DNA of 64,000 bases from Xanthobacter agilis (GTDB lineage: Bacteria; Pseudomonadota; Alphaproteobacteria; Rhizobiales; Xanthobacteraceae). The stretch spans positions 186,001-250,000 of the forward strand of contig NZ_JABWGX010000001.1 in the NCBI RefSeq assembly GCF_021730435.1, in the 5' to 3' direction. The notes under the pieces were generated by a model. It made no database searches and was not told where the DNA came from. It worked only from the letters and a program-made list of their open reading frames with translations. The translations under genes and the position numbers were made by a program. How positions within the stretch are numbered: position 1 is the stretch's first letter; each line of letters opens with the position of its first letter. Of the stretch, positions 19,514 through 27,696 are shown piece after piece.

Positions 19514-19581
19514 TCCGCTTCGGGGGGTGACCAGGGCGGGGCACGTCCCGGCCCTTTGTCTTGGGCGCGGGCCGTTCGCGC

Positions 19582-20139
19582 TCAGGCGAGCAGGCGGCGG
19601 CCCAGGCGCTCCAGGGTGCGGGTGAAGACCTCCGGATCGCGCAGCGCGCGGGCGAGGGTCAGCGCGCCCTGGATGGCGAGCACGGCCTCTTCCGCCTGCT
19701 CGGCGGCATCCGCTTCCGATCGTCCCGCGCGGCGCAGGGCGCCGGCGAGGGCGTCGCGCCACGCGGCGAAATAACCCTCGACCTGGTCCGAGAAGCGGTC
19801 CCGCACCTCGCCGAGGGCGAACACGCCCACGAGGCATACCCGCCGTCCCGAGCGGAAATAGGCATCCACCTTCGCCAGCATGTCCCGGATCGCGCTCGGC
19901 GCATCCGCGCCCTCGCGCAGGGGGGCGAAGACCTGGGCCTCGAACCAGCCGTCGATCTCGGCCAGCACGGCGGCGGCCATCTCTTCCTTTCCGCCGGGAA
20001 AGAAATGATACAGCGAGCCCTTGCCAAGGCCGGTGCGGGCCGTGATGGCGGCAAGGCTTGCCCCCTCGAAGCCGTGTTCCCGGAACACTTCGCCGAGGAG
20101 GGGCACGACATCCCCCCGCTCCATCACGATCCGCGCCAT
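19582..20139 (-). CDS. TetR/AcrR family transcriptional regulator
   Basis: 185 residues from ATG 20139, which overlaps the stop of the preceding gene (ATGTGATGG). The N-terminal HTH reads REHGFEGASLAAITARTGLG then KGSLYHFFPGGKEEM, the classic TetR form. The rest is an all-helical ligand domain with no identifiable effector. Because it is translationally coupled to the SnoaL-like gene, and a palindrome covers the operon promoter, it very probably represses its own operon. Confidence 0.9.
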   Translation of the reverse strand: MARIVMERGDVVPLLGEVFREHGFEGASLAAITARTGLGKGSLYHFFPGGKEEMAAAVLAEIDGWFEAQVFAPLREGADAPSAIRDMLAKVDAYFRSGRRVCLVGVFALGEVRDRFSDQVEGYFAAWRDALAGALRRAGRSEADAAEQAEEAVLAIQGALTLARALRDPEVFTRTLERLGRRLLA

Positions 20140-20606
20140 CACATCCCCAATTGGGTGAGGCCCGGATGGTCCGCCGGGCGGGGCCCCGCCGGCCACAGGA
20201 ACTTGCGCTCCTCGATCCGGATCGGCACGTCGTTGATGGAGGCTTCGCGCCGCCGCATCAAGCCGTTCTCGTCGAATTCCCATTGCTCGTTGCCGTAGGA
20301 GCGGAACCAGGCGCCCGCCCCGTCGCGCCACTCATACTGAAAGCGCACGGCAATGTGGTTGTCCGCATGGGCCCACAATTCCTTGATGAGGCGGTAGTCC
20401 TGCTCCCGCTGCCACTTGGCGGCAAGAAAGGCGACGATGGCCGCGCGGCCGGCGAGAAAGTCGGACCGGTTCCGCCAGCGGCTGTCGGGGGTGTAGGCGA
20501 GGGACACCCGCTCCGGATCGCGGGTGTTCCAGGCATCTTCCGCCAGCCGCACCTTTTGGGCGGCGGTCTCGGCGGTGAAGGGCGGAAGCGGGGGGCGCTG
20601 GGTCAT
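20139..20606 (-). CDS. SnoaL-like / DUF1348 family protein
   Basis: 155 residues with the NTF2-like fold of DUF1348: [58 protein letters not shown] and [20 protein letters not shown]. Such proteins are often paired with TetR regulators; no reaction is established. First gene of a two-gene operon with the TetR regulator; its start is 11 bp from the operator. Confidence 0.88.
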   Translation of the reverse strand: MTQRPPLPPFTAETAAQKVRLAEDAWNTRDPERVSLAYTPDSRWRNRSDFLAGRAAIVAFLAAKWQREQDYRLIKELWAHADNHIAVRFQYEWRDGAGAWFRSYGNEQWEFDENGLMRRREASINDVPIRIEERKFLWPAGPRPADHPGLTQLGM

Positions 20607-20616
20607 GATTGATACC

Positions 20617-20639
20617 GATTGGTTTGTTACGTACCAATC
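20617..20639. promoter_or_regulatory. Probable TetR operator
   Basis: GATTGGT-ttgttacgt-ACCAATC, a perfect 7-bp inverted repeat with 9-bp spacer. On the minus strand a consensus -35 (TTGACA, plus-strand 20660-20665) lies 16 bp before a weak -10 at 20643-20638, so the operator covers the end of the -10 and the likely transcription start of the SnoaL-like/TetR operon. Confidence 0.75.
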
Positions 20640-20848
20640 AGTACAATTATGGCCGCGCCTGTCAAGAGCGTGCGTGCGCGGGGCCGCCGATGGGGCCGGG
20701 CGGGGTTCGGACGCGGTGCGAATCGGCTATCGCTGCGCCCTGCCGTCGGGCATTCGGCGGCGAAGCCTTTCGCGCGCGGCGGCTTGCGTTTAGGCTGCGT
20801 GGTCACGCCGCCCCCGAACGCGGCGGCAAGAACTCCGGCGAGGACCTT

Positions 20849-22261
20849 TTGCGTTACGTTTCCACTCGCGGCGAAGCCCCGGCCCTGTCCTTTTCCGACG
20901 CCCTGCTCGCTGGGCTTGCCCGCGATGGCGGGCTCTATGTGCCCGAGACCTGGCCGACCCTGTCGCCCGAGGCCATCGCCGCCCTTGCCGGCAAGCCGTA
21001 TCCCGTCGTGGCCAAGGCGGTGATCGCGCCGTTCGTGGGCGATGCGCTGCCCGAGCGCGCGCTCGACTTGATGATCGCGGATGCCTATGCGGGCTTCCGT
21101 CATCCGGCGGTGGCGCCCCTGGTGCAGGTGGCGCCCAACCGGTTCGTGCTGGAGCTGTTCCACGGGCCGACCCTGGCCTTCAAGGATGTGGCCATGCAGC
21201 TGCTCTCGCGGCTGATGGACCATGTGCTCAACGCCCGCGGCGCCCGCGCCACCATCGTCGGCGCCACCTCCGGCGACACCGGCAGCGCCGCCATCGAGGC
21301 GTTTCGCGTCTGCGACGCGGTGGATGTGTTCATCCTGTTTCCGCACGGCCGCGTGTCCGAGGTGCAGCGGCGGCAGATGACCACCGTGGCCTCGCCCAAC
21401 GTGCACGCCATCGCGGTGGAGGGCACGTTCGACGACTGCCAGGGCCTGGTGAAGGCCATGTTCAATCACCACGCCTTCCGCGATCAGCTTGCGCTGGCGG
21501 GCGTGAACTCCATCAACTGGGCCCGCATCGTGGCCCAGGTGGGCTATTACTTCTACGCGGCGACGGCGCTCGGCGCGCCCCATCGCGAGGTGTCGTTCGT
21601 GGTGCCCACCGGCAATTTCGGCGATATCCTCGCCGGCTGGGTGGCCAAGAAGATGGGCCTGCCCATCCGCGATCTCACCATCGCCACCAATGTGAACGAC
21701 ATTCTGGTGCGCACCCTCGACACCGGCCGCTACGAGGTGAAGGGCGTAACCCCCTCCCTCTCGCCCTCCATGGACATTCAGGTCTCGTCCAATTTCGAGC
21801 GTCTGCTGTTCGAGGCGGTGGACCGCGACGCCGCCGTCATCCGCCAGCTCATGGGCGCGCTCGCCCAGTCGGGCTGTTTCACGCTGCCGCAGCCGGCGCT
21901 CGCCGCCATTGCCGCCGATTTCTCCGCCGCGCGGGCGGACGAGCCGGAAACCACGGCCACCATCGCCAAGCTCTACAAGAGCGCCGGCTACCTGGTGGAC
22001 CCGCACACTGCGGTGGGCCTCTCCGTGGCGGACAAGGTGGAGCATCTCGCTACCGTGCCGCAGGTGGTGTTGTCCACCGCCCATGCCGCCAAGTTCCCCG
22101 ATGCGGTGGCCGCCGCCACCGGACATCGGCCGCCGCTGCCGCCCCACATGGCGGACCTGATGACCCGGCGGGAAACCGTCACCGTGCTGCCCAACGACCT
22201 TGCTGCCGTGGAGGCCTTCATTCGCGGCCGCGCCCGCATCGCCGCTGGCGCCGCAGCCTGA
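20849..22261 (+). CDS. thrC: Threonine synthase
   Basis: 470 residues starting at a TTG (20849) preceded by GAGGA; the family's usual first residues, M/L-RYVSTRGEAP, fit this start exactly, and no ATG lies near. PLP lysine K112 is in FHGPTLAFKDVAMQ; GATSGDTGSAAIEAF and VPTGNFGDILAGW are the cofactor-phosphate and substrate loops. It converts O-phosphohomoserine to threonine. The M16 peptidase gene begins 6 nt after the stop. Confidence 0.95.
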   Translation: MRYVSTRGEAPALSFSDALLAGLARDGGLYVPETWPTLSPEAIAALAGKPYPVVAKAVIAPFVGDALPERALDLMIADAYAGFRHPAVAPLVQVAPNRFVLELFHGPTLAFKDVAMQLLSRLMDHVLNARGARATIVGATSGDTGSAAIEAFRVCDAVDVFILFPHGRVSEVQRRQMTTVASPNVHAIAVEGTFDDCQGLVKAMFNHHAFRDQLALAGVNSINWARIVAQVGYYFYAATALGAPHREVSFVVPTGNFGDILAGWVAKKMGLPIRDLTIATNVNDILVRTLDTGRYEVKGVTPSLSPSMDIQVSSNFERLLFEAVDRDAAVIRQLMGALAQSGCFTLPQPALAAIAADFSAARADEPETTATIAKLYKSAGYLVDPHTAVGLSVADKVEHLATVPQVVLSTAHAAKFPDAVAAATGHRPPLPPHMADLMTRRETVTVLPNDLAAVEAFIRGRARIAAGAAA

Positions 22262-22266
22262 GGCAG

Positions 22267-23532
22267 ATGATGGGCGTAGAGATTTCGACCCTCGACAACG
22301 GCATCACCGTCGTCACCGATTCCATGACGCATCTGGGCACCGCCTCCCTCGGCATCTGGGTAGGCACCGGCGCCCGCGACGAGAACGAGGACGAGCACGG
22401 CATCTCGCACCTCTTGGAGCACATGGCCTTCAAGGGCACGCGCCGCCGCTCGGCCCGCCGCATCGCCGAGGAGATCGAGCAGGTGGGCGGCGACATCAAC
22501 GCCGCCACCTCGGTGGAACAGACCAGCTACAATGTGCGCGTGCTGGGGGAAGATGTGCCCCTCGGCCTCGACATCCTCGCCGACATCCTCACCGAGCCCG
22601 CCTTCGCCGCCGACGAGCTGGCGCGGGAGAAGGGGGTGATCGTCCAGGAGATCGGGGCCGTCATGGACACGCCCGACGACCTGGTGTTCGACCTGTTCCA
22701 GGAGCAGGCCTTTCCGGGGCAGGCGGTGGGCCGCTCCATCCTCGGCACGCCGGAGACGGTGCGCGGCTTCAACCGCGACCAGCTCGGCGCCTACCTCAGC
22801 CGCACCTATCGCGGGCCGCGCATGGTGGTCGCCGCCGCCGGGGCGGTCGATCATCAGCAGGTGGTGGCGGAGGCGGCGGCGCGGCTGAAGTCGGTCGGCG
22901 GCGCGGCCAAGCCGGAGCTGCCGAAGGCCGCTTATACCGGCGGCATCCAGCTTGCTCCGCGCGAGCTGGAGCAGGTGCATGTGCTCATCGGGCTGGAAGG
23001 CTGCTCCTACCACCACGGCGACTATCACGCGCTCCAGGTGCTCACGAACGTCTTGGGCGGGGGCATGTCCTCGCGCCTGTTCCAGGATGTGCGGGAGGAG
23101 CGGGGGCTGTGCTACTCCATCTATTCCTTCCACTGGAGCTATGCGGATACCGGCCTGTTCGGCATCTATGCCGGCACCGACACCGGTGACGTGGGCGAGT
23201 TGTCGGAGGCGGTCATCGACCAGCTGTTCGCGGCCGGCGAAACCATCACCGAGGTCGAAGTGGCGCGCGCCAAGGCGCAGATGAAGGTGGGACTGCTCGC
23301 CGCGCTCGAAAGCTCCGGCGCGCGCGCCGACCAGCTTGCGCGGCAGATCCTTGGTTTCGGTCGGGTGATCCCGGTGGACGAAATCGTGGCCAAGGTGGAT
23401 GCCGTGGATGTTGCGATGGTGCGGCAAGCAGCGCAAACTCTGGTTGCACGGGGCCGACCCACCCTGACCGCCCTCGGTCCCGAGTCCGGGTTGGCGCCAG
23501 CGGCGCGGGCGGTGGAACGCCTGAGGGGCTAG
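22267..23532 (+). CDS. M16 family zinc peptidase (processing-peptidase type)
   Basis: 421 residues. Inverted zinc motif HLLEH at 48-52 within GISHLLEHMAFKGT, with the downstream helix containing the third ligand (QVGGDINAATSVEQTSY), and the C-terminal half with GGGMSSRLFQDVREERGLCY. This is the active subunit form of bacterial M16B peptidases, relatives of mitochondrial processing peptidase. ATG 22267 or 22270. Coupled to thrC, an order seen widely in Hyphomicrobiales. Confidence 0.93.
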   Translation: MMGVEISTLDNGITVVTDSMTHLGTASLGIWVGTGARDENEDEHGISHLLEHMAFKGTRRRSARRIAEEIEQVGGDINAATSVEQTSYNVRVLGEDVPLGLDILADILTEPAFAADELAREKGVIVQEIGAVMDTPDDLVFDLFQEQAFPGQAVGRSILGTPETVRGFNRDQLGAYLSRTYRGPRMVVAAAGAVDHQQVVAEAAARLKSVGGAAKPELPKAAYTGGIQLAPRELEQVHVLIGLEGCSYHHGDYHALQVLTNVLGGGMSSRLFQDVREERGLCYSIYSFHWSYADTGLFGIYAGTDTGDVGELSEAVIDQLFAAGETITEVEVARAKAQMKVGLLAALESSGARADQLARQILGFGRVIPVDEIVAKVDAVDVAMVRQAAQTLVARGRPTLTALGPESGLAPAARAVERLRG

Positions 23533-23639
23533 CGGGCGCGGTTTGTGCCCGCATGGCAGGGCTCGCGGATCGTCCGATGCCGCCGGAACGGCGGTCGGGC
23601 GGTCCAGGTGGAACTGACGAAGCTGCGAGTGCGTCGATC

Positions 23640-24263
23640 ATGTGGCCGCTGAGTACGCTCTTCGCACCGGACGTTCTGCCGACCATCGAGGGCGAGAGGG
23701 TGTATCTGCGCGTACCGCAGATGAAGGACTTTCCCGTCTGGTGCGATGTCCGCGCGGCGAGCCGGGCCTTCCTGACCCCCTGGGAGCCGATCTGGCCGGC
23801 GGACGATTTGACCCGCGGTGCTTTCCGCCGCCGGTTGCGTCGCTATGCGCGCGACATGATGGCGGATGAAGCCTACCCACTCTTCGTGTTCCGCCGGTCC
23901 GACCACCAATTGGTTGGGGGACTCACCTTGTCCAATGTGCGGCGCGGCGTATGCCAGGCGGCGAGCCTCGGCTATTGGATGGGGGCGGACTTCGCGGGGC
24001 AAGGCTACATGAAGGCGGCGGTGACCGCGGTTCTGCCGGTCGCCCATGAGGTGCTGCACCTGCATCGGGTGGAAGCCGCCTGCATGCCCGGCAACCAGCC
24101 CTCCATCCGCCTGCTGGAAGGCTGCGGCTTCATGCGCGAGGGTTATTCGCGCCAGTATCTATGCATCAACGGGGTGTGGGAGGACCATTTGGTCTTCGCC
24201 CGGCTGCGCCAGGACGCAATTCGCCCGGTGCGCCGCCCGCGGGAGGCGTCCGCCGCCCAATAG
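23640..24263 (+). CDS. GNAT N-acetyltransferase, RimJ/RimL type
   Basis: 207 residues from ATG 23640; an in-frame ATG at 23553 would add 29 poorly conserved residues, and neither has a strong ribosome site. The fold shows GERVYLRVPQMKDFPVWCDV, LSNVRRGVCQAASLGYWMG, the acetyl-CoA loop ADFAGQGYMKAAVTAVL and NQPSIRLLEGCGFMREGYSR. Members acetylate protein N-termini or small substrates. Third gene of the thrC-M16-GNAT set. Confidence 0.88.
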   Translation: MWPLSTLFAPDVLPTIEGERVYLRVPQMKDFPVWCDVRAASRAFLTPWEPIWPADDLTRGAFRRRLRRYARDMMADEAYPLFVFRRSDHQLVGGLTLSNVRRGVCQAASLGYWMGADFAGQGYMKAAVTAVLPVAHEVLHLHRVEAACMPGNQPSIRLLEGCGFMREGYSRQYLCINGVWEDHLVFARLRQDAIRPVRRPREASAAQ

Positions 24264-24292
24264 GGCCGGAACGGTGGGCGGACAGGCGGCTT

Positions 24293-26305
24293 TCAGTTCG
24301 CCGCGCCAGCGGCATCCACCGGCGACGGGCTGATCGGCTTCACCAGTTTCTCGATCACGGTGTGCAGGGCGACACCTGCCTTGTGGCTCTTCACCGCTTC
24401 CAGCAACGGCTGGGCCGCGCCCGAACGCTCGATGAGGCTGACAGGGTCGGCCATGATGCGCGGCGATGCCCACGGGCCTTCCACCACGAACGGCAAAGCG
24501 ATGTCCTGGAGGTCGTCGGCTTTGGGATCGCTGGCCTTGGGGCTGGTCTTCAGGGCGGCTTCGCCGGACAGGTCGAGGGTGCGCTGGGCCACATCGATGG
24601 TGCCAGCCATGTCGAGGTGCACCTGCTTGCCGTCGATGGACATGGCGCTGAGCGTGGCGAGGCCATGGCGCAGGCTGGCCTTCACCGCAAGCTGGGTGAA
24701 GGGGGTGCGGCCGCCGCGCGGGTCGGCGGCTCCCGACAGAGGGCGTCGTTCGATTCGCCGGAGCACCTGGGCCACGTCAAAGCCCACGATGTCGCCGCCG
24801 CCGCTGGCGAGGGCTACCGTGCCCATCAGGCTTTGGGCGACCTCGTGGGCGTTGCGGCCTTCACCCTGAAGGTCGAACTGGAGCGTCCCGGTCCCCTCGA
24901 ACGTGCCGATGCCGGCCAGGTCGTCGAGCGCCTGCTCCAGGGAAATGTCCGTGCATTCCGCTTCGATGCGGACCGAAAGGCCATGTCCGTCGGCGCTCCG
25001 TGCCGACCGGAGCGGGGTCAAGGTGGCGGTGCCCCGCAGCATGCCGTTCCAGCCGCTGGTCTGGCCGAGGGCCAGCGCCAGACGCCCATTGGAGAGCACC
25101 GCGCTCGCGGCCACCGTGGTGAAGGTGGTGTCCTCCGCGGTGACCTGTCCGGCGGACAGGCGCAAGTCCAGGTCGAAGGCCGCGAGAGCAGAAAGGTCGA
25201 AGGGGTCGCGAGCCCACTCCCGGCCGCTGTCGCTGGTGAGGCGCATGTGCCCGTAGGGGTTGAGGTTGAGCTTCTCGGCCGCAAAGGTTCCCTGGATCAC
25301 CGGCCGGCCGCCGTCGAGTTTCACGAGCAGGCCACCTTCACTGCGGTTGCTGTCGAGATCAAGGGCGGTATCGGTGAAGGAGAGAATACCGCCCTCGAGC
25401 ACCACATGGGAATTGAGGGCGAAGGCGCTCAGGCCACGGCTGGTGGGCGGGGTGATGCCCACCCAGGTGAGCCAGGCGCGCAGGGAATCGGCATCGGCGG
25501 TGAGGGTGCCCTCGGCGGCGGGAGCCGTGCCGAAGCTGGCCTGCCCACGGAAGCGGATGCTGGCGGTGTTTGAGATCAGGGCCGCGCGGGTGGGTGTGGG
25601 CATCCCGCCCAGAAAGGCCTTCATGTCGTCCACGGACAGGTGCGCCTCGACAGCGCCGCCGCGCCAGTCGAACACCGCGCTGACCGTGATGCCCTGTCCC
25701 GCCGTGATGCGATCGAGACTGCCCACGATTCCGCTGACGAGTTCCCGGGTGAGGCCGCTCTCCGAGCGCCACGCAATGGTGCCGTCCACGATCCGCAATT
25801 CCGGCCCATTCGCGCCGGAGAGGAAAGGCTCAATGCCCAATTGCGGCGTCTGGTGCTCCCCGGTCAGCACCAGGGACGGGCTTTCCAGGGTGACTTCCGA
25901 GACCACGATGCGCCCGAACAGCAGTGGCCACAGGCTGATACGGCTGACCACCGCATCCGCCTCAAGCGACTGTCCTTGCGGCAGCGCGAACGTGACCTTG
26001 CGCAGTTCCACGCGCGGAGACGGCAGCAGGCGCAGCACCGGCTCGCCGGAGATGGTAACACCGCGTTCCGTGGTTCCCGCTACCGCGGCGATGGCGGCGC
26101 GGCGCAACTCGGCCGCAGGCACGAACAGGGGCACCACCACCAGGGCTGCGACAAGCACCAGAACGGCGAGCCCGCCGATGGCTGTGCCGACCAGCGCGAC
26201 GCGGCGCGTGTTTTCGCCCAGTCTCAACAATCCACTCTCGAATGATCGGATTTCGGGAAGGGCATGGCACCTCCGCCATTGTCGGCGCTTGTCCGGCGCC
26301 ACCAC
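24293..26305 (-). CDS. AsmA family protein
   Basis: 670 residues. One TM segment near residues 36-60 is followed by an AsmA N-terminal region (VTISGEPVLRLLPSPRVELR then KVTFALPQG) and a long beta-rich repeat body ending in the AsmA C-terminal domain (SLRHGLATLSAMSIDGKQVH). AsmA-like proteins are inner-membrane-anchored periplasmic bridges implicated in phospholipid transport and outer-membrane assembly. The start is a GTG; in-frame TTG codons nearer the TM segment could also serve. Convergent with the GNAT gene. Confidence 0.85.
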   Translation of the reverse strand: MVAPDKRRQWRRCHALPEIRSFESGLLRLGENTRRVALVGTAIGGLAVLVLVAALVVVPLFVPAAELRRAAIAAVAGTTERGVTISGEPVLRLLPSPRVELRKVTFALPQGQSLEADAVVSRISLWPLLFGRIVVSEVTLESPSLVLTGEHQTPQLGIEPFLSGANGPELRIVDGTIAWRSESGLTRELVSGIVGSLDRITAGQGITVSAVFDWRGGAVEAHLSVDDMKAFLGGMPTPTRAALISNTASIRFRGQASFGTAPAAEGTLTADADSLRAWLTWVGITPPTSRGLSAFALNSHVVLEGGILSFTDTALDLDSNRSEGGLLVKLDGGRPVIQGTFAAEKLNLNPYGHMRLTSDSGREWARDPFDLSALAAFDLDLRLSAGQVTAEDTTFTTVAASAVLSNGRLALALGQTSGWNGMLRGTATLTPLRSARSADGHGLSVRIEAECTDISLEQALDDLAGIGTFEGTGTLQFDLQGEGRNAHEVAQSLMGTVALASGGGDIVGFDVAQVLRRIERRPLSGAADPRGGRTPFTQLAVKASLRHGLATLSAMSIDGKQVHLDMAGTIDVAQRTLDLSGEAALKTSPKASDPKADDLQDIALPFVVEGPWASPRIMADPVSLIERSGAAQPLLEAVKSHKAGVALHTVIEKLVKPISPSPVDAAGAAN

Positions 26306-26504
26306 GATCCGGAAGGCCGCGACCGCATGGCACCGAAGTGCGCACCGGTCCCCGAAAGCGCTTCAGATGGCGGGCACCTTCGTTTGTTTCTGTGTCGCTT
26401 TCATGGCCTGGGCCGAACAGGGTCCGGTGCACGCGGGACGAGGGCGCCATCAGGCCGATCCGGGTGCGCGAGGCTGAGCACTCAAGGCAAGGTACTCAAG
26501 ACAA

Positions 26505-26529
26505 AAAACCCGGCGCGAGGCCGGGTTTT
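26505..26529 (-). terminator. Rho-independent terminator after bfr
   Basis: AAAACCCGGC-gcgag-GCCGGGTTTT, 10-bp perfect stem, with a run of A on the plus strand at 26503-26508 that gives a T-tract for leftward transcription. It lies 30 nt past the bfr stop. Confidence 0.88.
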
Positions 26530-26558
26530 CTTGGCGGAACAACCGATGGGCGCGCGAC

Positions 26559-27041
26559 TCAGTCCTTGTCGAGCTCGCCGATGTGGTGCTGCGCGTAGAG
26601 CTGCAAGCCGAGCTTGGCCACCAGGTCAAGCTGCGTCTCAAGGAAGTCGATGTGGCCTTCCTCGTCCGCCATCAGCTCCTCGAAGAGGTCGCGGCTCGGG
26701 TAATCCTTGGCCGAATGGCAGTAGGTCGCGGCTTCCTGGTAGAGGGCGCGCGCGTCCAGTTCGGCCGCCAGATCGGCGTCGAGGATTTCCTTCACGTCCT
26801 GGCCGATCCGCAGCGGATCGAGCACCTGCATGTTCGGGAAACCCTCGAGGAAGAGGATGCGGTCGGTGAACTTGTCGGCGTGCACCATCTCTTCGATGGA
26901 TTCCGCGCGCCACTTCTTCGCCAGGGCCTTGTAGCCCCAATTGTCGAGCATGCGGTAATGGAGCCAGTACTGATTGATGGCGGTCAACTCCGATCGTAGC
27001 CCTCGGTTGAGGTACTCGATGACCTTCGGATCGCCCTTCAT
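26559..27041 (-). CDS. bfr: Bacterioferritin
   Basis: 160 residues. All diiron ferroxidase ligands are in place: E18, E51, H54, E94, E127, H130. The haem-binding Met is M52 (EEMVHADKF). Twenty-four subunits form the iron-storage shell in the cytoplasm. A 15-bp palindrome of the Irr/ICE type lies upstream and bfd is the next gene upstream in the same direction, so iron-dependent control is likely. Confidence 0.97.
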   Translation of the reverse strand: MKGDPKVIEYLNRGLRSELTAINQYWLHYRMLDNWGYKALAKKWRAESIEEMVHADKFTDRILFLEGFPNMQVLDPLRIGQDVKEILDADLAAELDARALYQEAATYCHSAKDYPSRDLFEELMADEEGHIDFLETQLDLVAKLGLQLYAQHHIGELDKD

Positions 27042-27115
27042 AGTGTGCTCCTTGGTACCTGCAATGGCACGTCGAACGTGATTTTGGGCACGTCAATTGT
27101 GATTTTGAATCAGTG

Positions 27116-27130
27116 TTAGACCACTTCTAA
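27116..27130. promoter_or_regulatory. Iron-control-element-like palindrome upstream of bfr
   Basis: Read leftward the site is TTAGAAGTGGTCTAA, close to the alphaproteobacterial Irr element as I remember it (TTTAGAA-n3-TTCTAAA type) with one core mismatch. It lies about 75 bp before the bfr start, between a possible -35 (TTGATT) and -10 (TAACAC). Outer arms AGTGTT/AACACT extend the symmetry. Confidence 0.55.
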
Positions 27131-27151
27131 TCTGAAATCAACACTAGGAAA

Positions 27152-27179
27152 CCACCGTACCGGAAGACCGTTACGGTGG
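27152..27179 (-). terminator. Probable terminator after bfd
   Basis: CCACCGTA and TACGGTGG form an 8-bp stem; an inner CGG-aaga-CCG extends it past one mismatch. On the minus strand the stem is followed by TTTCCT. It lies 20 nt past the bfd stop, which would separate bfd from bfr transcription. Confidence 0.7.
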
Positions 27180-27200
27180 CAAAGGGCCTCTGTCGAGGGA

Positions 27201-27437
27201 TTATTCAGCGGCGACCAATCCGCTCAGCCCGGCCGCGGAGCAGTCCTCCCCGCACTGGCCGCACCCATTGGCCTGCACCTGATCCATGAGGGCGCGGATG
27301 GTGCGGGCGCAGCGCCCGCATTGGGGCGCGCAGCCCAGGCATCGATAGACCTCGCCAGGCGTGCGCATGCCCTGAGCGCCGGAAACGGCGTCAATCACCT
27401 GCCGGTCTGAAAAGACATTGCATGAACACACGATCAT
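27201..27437 (-). CDS. bfd: Bacterioferritin-associated ferredoxin
   Basis: 78 residues from ATG 27437, giving the family start MIVCSCNVFSDRQV; the frame is open 12 codons further but without a better signal. [2Fe-2S] ligands are C4, C6, C40 and C43 in the C-x-C and C-x2-C pattern. It reduces ferric iron in bacterioferritin for release. The tail is unusual in carrying three more cysteines (GCGQCGEDC). Confidence 0.92.
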   Translation of the reverse strand: MIVCSCNVFSDRQVIDAVSGAQGMRTPGEVYRCLGCAPQCGRCARTIRALMDQVQANGCGQCGEDCSAAGLSGLVAAE

Positions 27438-27696
27438 GGTGCGGCCCAGATCAAGTCGTTTGGAAAACTTCAAAAAGAACTGCTTCTGATTATCAATTTA
27501 CGCAGATGGTGCGCGGTCTCGTCAACAGCGGAAAGCGGTTGAGCCACGTTTCAGAGGAAATCTAAAGTCGGCGCGGTAGCCGATGCCGCTCGCGGGGCCA
27601 TGACGTGGCTGAAGGGGCGCCGTGGTGATCCGCGCGGCGCCGCTCCCTGCGGACGTCCCGCCGCCAAGGTCTTCGTCGACGCGCGTGGGGCGCGGA

